Shown here one piece after another: positions 23,924 through 36,190 of a stretch of 64,000 nucleotides of DNA. The notes under the pieces are model-generated. The model saw only the letters and a list, made by a program, of their open reading frames with translations, searched no databases and had not been told where the DNA came from. The position numbers and the translations under genes were made by a program. Numbering within the stretch: position 1 is the first letter of the stretch; the number at the start of each line of letters is the position of its first letter. Source of the DNA: Girardinichthys multiradiatus (lineage: Eukaryota; Chordata; Actinopteri; Cyprinodontiformes; Goodeidae); the NCBI RefSeq assembly GCF_021462225.1, contig NC_061815.1, forward strand, positions 46,971,873-47,035,872. The letters are read 5' to 3'.

Positions 23924-25582
23924 GGCAGCCGAGTTGTGTGCTAGCGAGGGCATAAAATCATGTTTGTGTGTCTAATTGCTCTCTCAGAGCTGTGAGTGTA
24001 CAGTACAGATGCATCAGCAGTGTATGAACGTGCTCACATTTTGAGCTGCAGCTTCATGGAGCTGCGTGGAAGCTTCTCTCTATGCATTTCCACCCAGCTC
24101 TGTAATTATAAAATGGTTTGGCTTCTAAAATAGCAAAAGGCAACAAATTGTCAGCTAACAGCAAGCAGACAAGGGTGCTGGTGTTAATAAGAGGGTATCT
24201 GATAGAGCTCAACAGGAGTTGTCTTCTCATCTGCACTCATGGAGACAGCAATTATATGAAATGAAAATGTGCTGTGATTGCAGCAGTACAAGCCAGTTGT
24301 CATTTTTGCACACAGACAGCGTGCAGGTTATCTCTGATGGTTTTTCTTGTAAGGATGATGAAAGTAGGGCATGCTTCCACTTCCTTGAAAGAGTGCTGTG
24401 CTTGTTCAAGGGTGACATTTGTTTTGTGGTAAAACAATACTCTAAAAACCAAACCAGTTTAGTGAATTTAATTTCACTTTAAAGAGTGATCAGAAACATA
24501 ACCCTATTTATTTTTCACAAAGCCACAGATCATAAAATACATCATTTATTAACACAACTCTCGTCCAAAGTAGAATGATGTATGGATGTGTAATGATGCA
24601 GTTACACAGTAATGCTCTGTATTTGGTATTGAAGACATTGACTGGAAATGCAACTGCAGTATTTACTAAGATTATGTCATATCCTTTTGCAGCTTTCTGC
24701 AGCTTTTTGGTGTCTTATGCAACAGTAAGCTGAATCTTCTTAGGCTCTGGCCTGACTCAAGTAAAGTTTATGAAAACTGTAGCTTTTGGTTAGCAAAAGA
24801 ATCTGCTTTATTAAAACAGTGTTTACCTGTAGCATTTATAAATACTCTGTTATTTAGGAATCCCCCAAAACTGAAACTCATCTTTAAAAAGCTGAAGAAC
24901 TTTGGAAACTTCTTAAGAAACCTGCAGCATGGTTTGATTCAAGTCTTAAGGTTTTAAACTGTGACATATTTGAGTCTGCAAGTTGAATGGTCAACAGTAC
25001 TAATGCAGTGCATCAGAATATTAACAGACTTCCAGTTGCAGCTGCTTGAATATGTCTTCTGTCTTGGCAAAATCCTCAGAATGATTATGGAGTGACTTGA
25101 GGCCTCAGTTAGCTTCTGTTCAGCAGATGACTGCATCACGCTGCCAACTTGGCTGCTTACCCAGCTCTGAGGGGAATAATTCAACCATAACCCTTTACTT
25201 TTAGCAAATCCCCAATAAAAGAGGCAAAAATCGAAATTATCATTATTATAAATAATGAACAACTAGATCCTTTTTTCACAACATTCTAACAATAATTGTA
25301 CTACATAAAAAAATTGAACAAATCTTTAATCTAAAGCAGAGATTCTTTTAAACGTTGAGCTAGTTCATGGTCAGGACACAGTATGACGCTAGTTTGACTC
25401 TACAGGTGGTAAGTGGATAACTGCGAGTTTAAGAGTAATCCATTAAGACATGATGCAACATACAAATATACTCATGTCCAGGTTAATGGGTTGCTATTAA
25501 GGTTTCAGTGGCTCTACAATGAACAAGCCATTACTGCTGGGACATCAGTCTTTAACTTTTAATTTATTTTATTATATTTTAT

Positions 25583-25630
25583 TTAGTTAGTTAGTTAGGT
25601 AGGTAGGTAGGTAGGTAGGTAGGTAGGTAG
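25583..25630. repeat. TAGT/TAGG tetranucleotide microsatellite
   Basis: TTAG units grade into about nine TAGG units. It lies 0.2 kb downstream (in the gene sense) of the exon at 25928-25853. Confidence 0.85.
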
Positions 25631-25852
25631 AAACAAACAAACAAAGGAGGAAATAAAAGAAAGGGAACAATAAAGGAATGAATGAAACAGGATAGGGAAT
25701 AAAGTGAGGAAACAAATATTTTCCATAATTACCTTTTTTTTTTTCCATAGTTATTTGTCCAGGAAAATAAATAAATCAAATAGCACACTTTTCCTGACAA
25801 CATAGGAAGCTTGTCCTGAGCAGGAGGTTGAAAGTCAAAGAAATGAACTCAC

Positions 25853-25928
25853 CACAATCATTTCTGAGGGTTCAAGGACGATGCATTCACATCCACGCCG
25901 AAGGCTGCCTGCTGATCGCTTCCCAAAA
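25853..25928 (-). CDS. rapgef2: rapgef2 coding exon, long isoform: end of the N-terminal cNBD-like fold (76 nt)
   Basis: This exon encodes (S)FGKRSAGSLRRGCECIVLEPSEMIV, corresponding to the phosphate-binding-cassette region and last strand of the degenerate N-terminal cyclic-nucleotide-binding-like domain of RAPGEF2/6. The acceptor is ctag|TTTTGGG at 25928; the first base completes the Ser codon begun in the exon at 39349-39266. The donor is GTG|gtgagt at 25852, phase 0, matching the next exon. As in mammals, the PBC lacks the canonical cAMP-contacting arrangement, so this domain is not expected to bind cAMP well (family knowledge). It was too short and too flanked by stops to appear as an open frame on its own, and was found by protein recognition. 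Confidence 0.95.
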
Positions 25929-28030
25929 CTAGATTAAAGAAAAAGAAATCATGAGTGCACCTTCAAGCAGCAGATTTTGCGTTAGCTAGCACAACATTCA
26001 CATAGTCACAGATTTTTCTGTTCATCTTTAACTCTTTGACAGCCAAAATCAGGGGAGACTCCCATAAATGTTTGCATTAGCATATTTATAAGCAAATACA
26101 GGTTGTGGAATTTCTGGATGTAAAATCGGACACAGCAGCTTTAACTGGACAACACCTCCTTTCAGTTTCAGAAGGGAAATACCCGGTTCTGGAAAACTCC
26201 ACTCTTATGACGTCAGTTTGGATAGTAAGCCTCGCTCGTAATGATCAGATAATTATTAGAAGCAGCACAGACCCAACATGTATTTAAAAAACGACTCTCA
26301 GCCATGGAAATTTTGAGCAAATGCAGATCGCAGTTGTGGGTATCGGGAAGAATGCCACCTTTGTTTAGAACACCTACTATCCAGAGAAATAAGAGATTCC
26401 TTGTTTGGTAGAATGTGACCCCCATCTTGTTTGTTTGCTCATTGTGTGGTTAGATAAACTCCAGGAGCTCAACAAATAGAGATCCCTTTGAGTTCGTGTA
26501 TTAGACCCTTTCTGTAATGTTTTGCATCGCTTAGATACAGGAGATGAGGAAATACTTTTTTAATTCTAGTGCCTCTAAACCAACAGCATCCCAAACTTTA
26601 AAGCCTCAAGGCTTTTTTCAATGAAGACAAGTTGGCTGCAGTTTCTGTCTGATGGATCAAAACATGCCAATGATGAGACAGCTGTCCACCAAGAAGCTAA
26701 ACCAGAAGATCGATTTAGTCTGAATTACGCAGAAGTTGTTACACATTTCTAAGAGCATTGTAGTTTATTAATTAAATTAAAAAACTACATTCAATTATAG
26801 AACCTTGCCTTTTGGAGGATGTTCTTATCCAGATGACAAGTAATTATGGGGCCCATTTGATTAGGAAAGGTTTTTTAAAATAGGATTGGTACACTGCCAC
26901 TGCAGGAACCAGGACTAAATTAGAGTACCAGCTGGAAATCTACCCCAGAAAATAGTCCTAGCAGAGAAGTAGTACCTTACGTTTTACAACGTTTATATGC
27001 TGAGATAACAATAAAAACAATCACAAGTAATGTGGATCATTAACAGTTTTGAAGTTTGAAAGACACCAACACACTGCTGCTGTGTGTGTTGGTAGCGGTG
27101 GTTAATGCTCCTTTGGGACATCGCACTGGGTTTAACTTGTTAAATTATTTTCAGAGCGTAAACAAGTCATAGCTGTGAAACCCTGGTTGAAATCCCGACC
27201 AGAGTTCTGTTATCCTCTCACTCCAAGGGCAAGAACCAAGAAGAAAACTGTGTCAATGATTAGTTTGCTACAGATGCACCTTTCCATTATCAAGTGTGAT
27301 CACTGCGACACAGTCATAAGCGACAGAATCATAAGTGCTCTTAATTTTCAAAACTGGAACTCCTGTCCTCTCCCTCACACAGCCTCTGGAGTTGGGGTCA
27401 ACACAGTTCATTTAGGGTCCATTTATAGTCACACATTAACACTGTTTGGAGGGGCTTTCCTTGACTTTTAAACTATAACAACTATCAAACATTATAAGAT
27501 AAATGTGGTCTGGATTCATGGTTTTTGATCCCATTCGGGCCTCTGCTGTGCAGAGGAAGATACTCTCTGCTTCAGTGGACATAATTTACATAAACAGCCC
27601 AGTTTTGGACCATATAGTGGAAACACACAACTGACGAGGTTCTGGGAAACCAAATTCCAAGGGAAAAATGGCTCAGTGTTAAATGCCGATGTAGACGATG
27701 TGGAAATAGTGGGACCCATATGGGTCCTAGATATGTTGCACAATTTAAAGTGATCTTTAAATGCACATTTCAGATCAACTTAAAACCTATATGCCCAACT
27801 GGTTTTGCCACTACGGACGGTAGTATTTAACCAAACAGGCTGCATATGAGAGGCCCATTGAGACCCAAGGCCAAAGTGCAGCCTGAGCAAAATTCATATG
27901 GGGCCCATTTTAACATGTTGGTACAATCGACTGAATGGCTTTCGGTAGGGAATAGTTTTTTATTGCAAAAATATGAAGACTTGACTATCAGAGCGATTAT
28001 GCAGAGTAGTCCCTGGGTTCCATTTCAGGT

Positions 28031-28286
28031 GACTACCTCTTGAAGCTCATCAACAGAATGCCAAGAGTGTGTGGAGCAGTAATCAAAGCAAAAGGTGGCT
28101 ACTTTGAAGAACCTAGAATATAAGACATATTTTCAGTTGTTTCACACTTTTTTGTTCAGTATATAATTCCACATGTGTTAATTCATAGTTTTGATGCCTT
28201 CAGTGTGAAGCTACAATATTCATAGTCATGAAAATAAAGAAAACTCTTAAAATGAGAAGGTGTGTCCAAACCTTTGGTCTGTACTG
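28031..28286 (+). pseudogene. 3' end of a Tc1-like transposon
   Basis: The plus-strand frame from 28031 to the TAA at 28121-28123 reads DYLLKLINRMPRVCGAV, then IKAKGGYFEEPRI-stop. This is the classical Tc1 transposase C-terminus (RMPR.C.AVI.AKGGYF). It is followed by a typical 3' non-coding part and an end AGGTGTGTCCAAACC...CTG before TA at 28287. The 5' part, including all catalytic residues, is missing or unrecognisable. Confidence 0.75.
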
Positions 28287-29691
28287 TATGTGTACAGTCT
28301 GTAATCACATAACTCCACCCCATTGAGTCTGCGACAAGAGTAAAAGAGAAATTTCAAATATTGAAGCAGAGGTAGAGCTGGTCGAGGAGGGGAGAGGAGC
28401 AGCTTATTTCCAAAGCAAGTGGGTTCTGCAAGGACAATGTTGAACAAAAGACTGTGGCGACAAGGTTCATCTCGGGGAGTGGGGGGGTCTGCGGTGGCGG
28501 GTCCGGCTGGTAGTGGTTAGGTTAGTGTTACCGTTCATTACAGAGCTCAATATATCATGATATTCATTTTAGGCCATATCGCCCAGCCCTACCGGCCACC
28601 CTCACTGTAGACTTCCTTTCATATCAAAACACACCGATGCAATATTTTAAATGTAAAGATTACTTTAATGTGCAAGAAGTATTTATAGCATCTACTTAGT
28701 ACCCGGAGAGCTGTATGACAGGCAATCAAATATCAATTTTTTAAATCTACTTTTATAAATCTATCTTTTTTTCTTCTACTTTGTTGTCTAAACTCATAAA
28801 CTAAGCGTTATAAGGATGCTTAAAATATTTTTGCATAACTAATGCAAACTTTGAAATCTCAGGTAAGTAAAGGCGCCCACAGATGAAGTGAGCACTGGTG
28901 TGTGTCTACCTGTACTCAGGGGACAGAGGTGGCAGCTTTTATCAATCACCCCAATGAGAGCAGACCTCAGGCCCAGCATGGTCTGAATGCTTCAGAGCCA
29001 TGGGCTTGTTTCGGCATGTTCTAGGTAGAGCATGGTCATGCTGGGAAATAATCATCAGCTGGCAGACGTCTAAATATCACTTTGAAAAAGAACCGACAAT
29101 GATTTTTGTGCTTTAGTATAATTTCTACAAGTAGATGTTGCTGGCTTTGCTGTTCTCTTTCTAGAAGCTTCTCAGAAGCCTTTTTTAGATTTCTGGCAAC
29201 TTTTGTCTGCTTATTTATTGTTCACGGACCGAACTTTTTTACCAGCTCACTTTGATAACTCAATAAATGAACAAGCAAATAGATATGTGCCAAGAAGCTT
29301 GTGTTAAATCAAAGAGAACATGAGCGGCTGTGAGGATGAGAGGCTGCCTCAGACTGAAGGTAACGAGAGGGTTAATGCTGATTGTTGCCGTTTGCTTTGC
29401 CTGAGCGTCTGTCTAATGCTGTTGTAACTCTGCGTATATTCCCTGACAAACACAAGCCTGAATTCCACCACAGGACAAAACACACCAATACGAAGAGCTT
29501 ACTCAGTACTTTAATTGCAGTTCTCGCAAGAAGACAAATGCTGTAATTCTTTTGCAACTAGTTTCCAGCACTGCTGATCTGTCAGATAGGCAGTGGCTTT
29601 ACAGGAGGGAAGGAGTGCTTTGATACAGTCTTATGGATGTTAAGAGTCACCACCAGCACACATCCTCCCCTCTGCTGAATCTGCTGCAGGG

Positions 29692-29710
29692 GAAAAAAAA
29701 AAAAAAAAAA
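29692..29710. repeat. Poly(A) tract
   Basis: An uninterrupted A run of about 19 nt after GGGG. No retrotransposon body is recognised next to it. Confidence 0.8.
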
Positions 29711-30514
29711 GTGTTTTTACTCATACACGTATCACAAACACATCAGGCCACCGAGTGCAAACAGCAAAGTGACATGTTCAATCATGCTCCTCTATTGCAG
29801 TCCTGACATTAGTAATCCAGTCCTCAATTTTACATGAAAAATAAACTCACAGCTGCCAATGTGAGATATTAAAGAAGGGATTATGGAAGTGCAGAGTGGG
29901 GGAGGAACACTAAAGTGTCTTGTTCGGAGATTAAAGCTTGTAGTGCTCCAGGATTAGTCATGAAACTAAAATATCTTACAAAAGCATAAATTATGTGAAC
30001 AAACAAATGTAAATCGTAGATAGGGATGTAGGCATCCCTGTAAAAATCAGCACAGTTACAACAAAGTCTGACCAATATAAATATTAGATTTATCACCAGG
30101 ACTGATGATGCTGAAGTCTGTGGATGGATGACTTCCCACAGATAACCAAGAAATGAGGCGTTCGGGCTGACGTGAGCTCTGTGTTATCATTCCTGAGAAC
30201 AATGGCAGGGAAACGGCCCTAACCAGATAGGAAAGTGAATAACCTAAGAAATATGTCAGAATTAAATCACCACTGTCGTATTTTTAGTACCACAATGTTG
30301 CAATCTTTTTTATTGTTTCAACAAACACTGAGAAACTGAATCAATCTGCTTGACTTTAGTGACATTTAAGATCAATTTTAGGACAGAAGACTCAAATTAG
30401 CCCGTTAAAGAGATATTCACAATGCTAGTACCAGCATCCTCACAACATTCCACAGCTGACACTGTGTTGACAAACTGCATCTCATCCACAACAAGGCAGA
30501 AAATAATAATAATA

Positions 30515-30757
30515 ATCATCATCTTTGTTGGTCATGGCACATGTACATTACAACAAAATTTGTCCTCTGCATTTAACCCATCCCTTACAGGGAGCAGTGG
30601 GCTGCCATTGTGCAGCGCCCGGGGAGCATTCTGGGGCTAAGGGTCTTGCTCAGGGACCCAGAGTGGTAATCTGTGGGATACGAACCTGGCCCCTTGTGTC
30701 CCCTCTGGAACACAAACCTCCTGTTCTAACCACTAGGCCACCACACCCCTCAAAATG
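30515..30757 (+). repeat. Dispersed short repeat, copy 1
   Basis: Begins catcatctttgttggtcatg, continues gcacatgtacattacaac, and ends with aaccactaggccacc. The same text recurs at 44921-45125, 55159-55239 and 59925-60028. The last part (gatacgaacctgg...taaccactaggcc) looks like the tRNA-related box region of fish SINE-like repeats. Confidence 0.75.
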
Positions 30758-33579
30758 GGCCCTGCTGACGATTGTGAGGGGAGCTGAAAGGTGATTAGAG
30801 GATCTCTGGTTTCAGTCCAGGATCTGTTTTAGGGTCGCTGCAGGAACCAGGCTCTAAACATCAGAGAGACTCCACACACCCTCTCAATGGACAGCTGCAA
30901 TCAGGGAAACAATAGCGAACATGGCTTTCTACCGCATGCTGCTGAAAAGGCAGAACTGCTGTGAGGTTTTTGTGCTTTACATTATTGCATTACAAAAATA
31001 AAACAGTGTAATAAAATAGTATTTTTTGCAACAGATCGCTGTTACAGCTGTCGCGTTTTGTTGCATGCTAATTAATGTATTTATCAAAATATGATTGAGA
31101 AGTCAGCCATCATTAAAACTATACATTCAACATAATATTGCTTATTGTAGAGCAAAGGTAAACGGCAATCCAACAGAATTTGAATGTAGAAATACAGACA
31201 TTGTTTTAGCTCTAGCTTTTTATCTCAAATAAAGGCACTTTCATTGCAAAGCTTAAAGCATTTCAATCAACCACTTATCCTTTATTATCAGAAGTTAAAT
31301 GAATTAAAGAATAGAAACTGATCTGCTGCTTCAGTTCAGTCATGAGGCACTGGTCACTGGGATTTGGCAAACATCTCCTCTGCCTTGGTGGCCTTTTGCA
31401 TTCCGGTCTGTAACACAAAAAACCTACACATCTGAAATGTCATTCCACAGGGATTGCTAACCTTACACTTTGCCAGATTTTTAGACCACTACATTCTAAG
31501 GAGAACCAGGATTAGATTCCCTGGTTATGCAACACTTTGGGCTGAGAGCAGAGAAAGGCGGGGATGATGGAGGAGGGAGGAACAGACTGGTTTGAAGTGC
31601 TCTGGAGCATCTATACCAGCTGCAGCTGACCAGTCATCCACCTTGCAAAGATGAACAGAATTCTCTGGAGTAACATCATGGTCAGATCACATGCAGAGCC
31701 TAAACTTTACCCTGTCAGCCCCCGAAATAGAAGTTAACACTAAAGCAAAGAATGTCCGGATGACTCCAAACTTTAACTTCCCAAAATACAACTTTACTGA
31801 CACCGCGAGGAGGAGGAGAAAAGGGAACTGGAGAAGTCAGTTTATAAAAACTAAAGGAGCTCTTCTAACTGGTTTTAACTGTTCAAAGACACATTCATTA
31901 CCAATGTATCTTTAACTGGCAACATATCCAACAAATTTACCCCTACAGCAATAGGACTGTCTTTTGTTATGGTTTCAAAGTTGTCAAAAGTTGTATATCA
32001 CCCTCCAAGCGTAAGGAGCACACACCCATTTCTGGCTGCACGCTCCTCAGACTGACAAATCCAAAATAACATCAAAGCCATGCTTCACATTCCAGACATG
32101 CCTGCATTACAGCTACCAGCTCCCAGCTCCCAGCGTGGAGACAAGCCTTACTTTTAACTTACCACCCTGAACTCCGGAGTGCTTACGCAAAGCTGTATTA
32201 AGAGGGATAATCATGTGTTTACGTTAAATTAGATTGCAGAAGCTGAAGCTGAAGCTGCTGTAGTCTGAGCACTCACCCCTGTCACACCAAACTGCTCCCT
32301 GAGTGACACAGGCACCTGGGAAGATAACAAGATCCTGCCTTAAAATATCCTCTTCTGATAGTCAAGAGAAAGTCCCAAACATTCGTTTCAGGTCCCGGGA
32401 CTAATGTGGGACTGCGGCATATCGTCCTGCACACACCCCACTGCTGCCATCTGAGATTTGCACTCTGAGAAATGGGAGTGTGTGGCTCTGAAAGTGTGTG
32501 TGTGTGTGTGGATCAGCTCATGTCCAATAGCTCTGCCCCCTTTCTCTTACGCCCTGCCTCTCTCAGCGTAATGTGGAACGTAGACAACAGACAGCATTCC
32601 AGCGTACGACTCACTTCCTGCTACAGTTACAAATGCATGGGAGGGAGGACAGTTTGTTCTCAGTGACTATTTATGTTGTGGTTGGGTGTAGACCTCATGT
32701 CCTCAGTAAAAATTACTCACTTCATTAAGTATTTCAGTTTAAGGTCAATGAAATTCTTCGACTTTTTATTGGGCAGGCATAAGGGATAAAATCGAATTTT
32801 TGATTTCACGATTTCGCGTCTTGATTAACAATAATCAAAACTGGATTATCTTAATGCTAATTTTTGACCTGAATATGAGGAATAAGGAACTTGGACGTGC
32901 ATAAGTGCTGCAACAGGAATGTTTATGGTAAACATAATGTGGCATAAACTGCAGATTACATCAATAACCTATTTACAATCGCATCGTGGCCTTCTGCATT
33001 GTAATCAAATAGAAATCATGAAGTGACAAGAGATTCCCCTCCTTAGTAAAAGGCATGGACCAGTTAACCTGTATGAAGATATGACAAGGTTAAAGTTATG
33101 GTTGCTACTAGAGGTACACCAATCAATAAGCCAGAAAATAGGGAATTGACCATTTTACACATTATCAGCTCTGATGAGGAGTCTGATTTTTTTTCATATT
33201 CATGAATCAAATCAAAGCTAAATACTCCCATTATTTTCGGTATCTAAACACTTTAACAAAGAGCAGGTACTTCAGTTGGAATAAAAATAAATATTTGATA
33301 AAGGTTAGTGACATATTCTTTCATCTATTCTTTCATGCAGATGGAACAACTAGAATTCCTTTACTCCTTCCAAACTATTACCTCCATCAAGAAGTGCTCC
33401 CTCTCCACCACCTGCCGCTGTGCAATACCGGCCAGCTGGGTGAAAGACTACATGTTTCTCTTGCTTACAAATAAAATCAGCTGTTTGAAATGCCTTTGGT
33501 AAAACAAGCACACTGTCATGCTGTGGAGACTGAAGAGGCAGCGTCCATCACCCTTATTAAAGGTAACAGGTAACACTGT

Positions 33580-33705
33580 GCATCAAAATGGTCCTGGGTT
33601 CGAATCCATACCTCGGGTCTTTCTGCATGGAGTTCGCATGTTGTCCCCATGCATGTGTCTGTTCTCTTCGGGTCCTCTAGCTTCCTTCCATATTTCAAAA
33701 TCGTG
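33580..33705 (+). repeat. tRNA-SINE-like fragment
   Basis: GGGTTCGAATCC at 33597-33608 is a Pol III B-box. It is followed by cctcgggtctttctgcatggagttcgcatgtt-type text that is common in fish SINE-like repeats. The A-box half is not recognisable, so it is a truncated copy. Confidence 0.55.
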
Positions 33706-34511
33706 ACTGTTACGTTATGTGATCTCTATTGCTTCACATGCCTGAAGTTCGGCAAGCATTATTAAACTCAACTTGCTTTAACTGTTTGTTATGAACAGGA
33801 TCAACTTTGGTCCAATCAGATGATAAATTCTACTTACCCATTTTTCCAAACAGGTGGCTGAATTTAATACGCTGGGTTGACCTTCCTCCGCTATCCAAGG
33901 TGCTGATTTATTTAGGAGCTGGAATTTAGGATGCTCATGAATGTAAGAGTTGATTTTCAAGAAACATTTGGTTCAGATGGCTGAAGGTTCTAGAGGCGTT
34001 CTGCTAATAATGAATGTACTCAGCAACACAAAGGGAGGGAAGTAAAACCATAACAGGGTTAATAAAGCTCATAATACAGGGAAATTCACTCTTTCAAACA
34101 TTGAGAAGTTGTTCAAAATGTAACAATCAAAACAATTATTCTTGTATTACTCAGTCCATAACAAAAGACTATGAACTTTCTAAATTTAGCAATAAACCAA
34201 TTCTGTAAGTTTTCTGAAGCAAACAGGATTGCTTACAACAACAGCAAGTCTGTGTCACATGTCAAAGGATGGAAAAAAATCAGGATCTAAAAATATCATG
34301 GCAATCATGACCTGAAATCAATAATTCCAAAAATAAATTAATAATATACTCTGAATACAACTGTTATTGGATGCAGGTATAAAACCTGACACACCATACT
34401 GACAAAACATGTAAGTATTCAGTGAATGTTTAGTCAGATAAGCTGTAAAGCGTAGGAGCAGCCGGCTGTACTCGGCAAACAGACCATGTATACAGCAGAG
34501 TTCAGTAAATA

Positions 34512-35677
34512 CAAGGGTTGGACAATGAAACTGAAACACCTGGTTTTAGACCACAATAATTTATTAGTATGGTGTAGGGCCTCCTTTTGCGGCCAATACA
34601 GCGTCAATTCATCTTGCTCCTGACTTGCTCCTCCAAAACACCCCAAAGTGGATCAATAATATTTAGATCTGGTGACTGTGCAGGCCATGGGAGATGTTCA
34701 ACTTCACTTTCATGTTCATTCAACCAATCTTTCACCAGTCTTGCTGTGTGTATTGGTGCATTGTCATCCTGATACACGGCACCGCCTTCAGGATACAATG
34801 TTTGAACCATTGGATGCACATGGTCCTCGAGAATGATTCAGTAGTCCTTGGCAGTGACGCGCCCATCTAGCACAAGTATTGGGCCAAGGGAATGCCATGA
34901 TATGGCAGTCCAAACCATCACTGATCCACCCCCATGCTTCACTCTGGGCATGCAACAGTCTGGGTGGTGCGCTTCTTTGGGGCTTCTCCACACCGTAACT
35001 CTTCCAGATGTGGGGAAAACAGTAACGGTGGACTCATCAGAGAACAATACATGTTTCACATTGTCCACAGCCCAAGATTTGTGCTCCTTGCACCATTGAA
35101 ACCAACGTTTGGCATTGGCATGAGTGACCAAAGGTTTGGCTATAGCAGCCTGGCTGTGTATATTGACCCTGTGGAGCTCCCGACGGACAGTTCTGGTGGA
35201 AACAGGAGAGTTGAGGTGCACATTTAATTCTGCCGTGATTTGCGCAGCCGTGGTTTTATGTTTTTTGGATACAATCCGTGTTAGCACCTGAACATCTCTT
35301 TCAGACAGCTTCCTCTTGCGTCCACAGTTAATCCTGTTGGATGTGGTTCGTCCTTCTTGGTGGTATGCTGACATTACCCTGGATACTGTGGCTCTTGATG
35401 CATCACAAAGACTTGCTGTCTTGGTCACAGATGCGCCAGCAAGACGTGCACCAACAATTTGTCCTCTTTTGAACACTGGTATGTCACCCATAATGTTGTG
35501 TGCATTTCAATATTTTGAGCAAAACTGTGCTCTTACCCTGCTAATTGAACCTTCACACTCTGCTCTTACTGGTGCAATGTGCAATCAATGAAGACTGGCT
35601 ACCAGGCTGGTCCAATTTAGCCATGAAACCTCCCACACTAAAATGACAGGTGTTTCAGTTTCATTGTCCAACCCCTG
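34512..35677 (-). mobile_element. Tc1-like transposon with broken transposase
   Basis: The element is bounded by TA at 34510-34511 and 35678-35679. Its ends CAAGGGTTGGACAATGAAAC and, inverted, CAGGGGTTGGACAATGAAAC give inverted repeats of about 30 bp. The length of 1166 bp is shorter than typical 1.3-1.6 kb Tc1 elements because the inverted repeats are short. The transposase runs on the minus strand from 35491 to 34607. It differs in family from the elements at 46-57 kb. Confidence 0.85.
34607..35491 (-). pseudogene. Tc1-family transposase, one stop and a catalytic substitution
   Basis: From ATG at 35491 the frame is open for 217 codons: HTH with KRGQIVGARLAGASVTKTA, a GRKRKLSE linker, the DDE region starting VLFSDES, then GGGSVMVW. 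It hits TGA just after GRVTAKDY (near 34840), then continues in the same frame with VHPMVQTLYPEG, YQDDNAPIHTA and SPDLNIIDPLW. The stop splits the second catalytic Asp from the first. The third catalytic residue, Glu in Tc1 (NIIEPLW), is Asp here. Both defects predict an inactive enzyme. Apart from these two changes the frame is well preserved. Confidence 0.85.
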
Positions 35678-35688
35678 TAAATAAACTA

Positions 35689-36190
35689 CATTATCAAAAG
35701 TATTCGCTCCTCTGCTTTCACACACACATGAACTTGAGTGACCTCCGATTCCTAATTGCCGGGGTTAAATATGATGTCATCCCACTGTTTGCAGCTTTCC
35801 ACAAGGTTCAAGAATTTTTATCTGTCATTGCAGAATTGCATTTGTGAGGTCAGGCACTGATGTTGGACATGAAGGCCTGATTTCCAGTCTGCGCTCTAAT
35901 TCATCCCATCGGTGGTCTGTGGAGTCATGTCAGTCATTTTGTTCCAAAGTAAACTCACTCACCCGTGTCATTATTGGCCTTGCTTTACGCACAGTAATGT
36001 TGGAACAGGAACCCCAAATTGTTCCTACAAAGTTGGGCGCATGAAATGTCAAAAAATGTCTTGGTGAGGATTATGTCCTTACCCATAATCCCCTCTCCGC
36101 CAAACTTTGGACTCGAAACAAGTCTTCAGCCAGCTTCCAAATCGAGACAAAGAAGCATCCTCACTCATCACTCCGAGGTGAGTCCAGTTC
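35689..36190 (-). pseudogene. Truncated Tc1-like element of a second family
   Basis: It starts after TA at 35687-35688 with CATTATCAAAAGTATTCGCTCC and carries text typical of a fish Tc1-like element in antisense (gttggacatgaaggcctgatttcc, tctaattcatccc, cataatcccctctccgccaaac). No open frame survives, and the second end is not found. It lies only 10 bp from the neighbouring element at 34512-35677. Confidence 0.6.

Larger units (their letters stand above)
23267..25852 (-). other. rapgef2 intron (2586 nt)
   Basis: Contains a TG tract followed by a G15 run at 23406-23420, about 140 nt upstream of the acceptor at 23266 on the transcribed strand. It also contains an X-box-like palindrome at 23910-23923 and a TAGT/TAGG tetranucleotide array at 25583-25630. 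No other gene seen. Confidence 0.7.
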
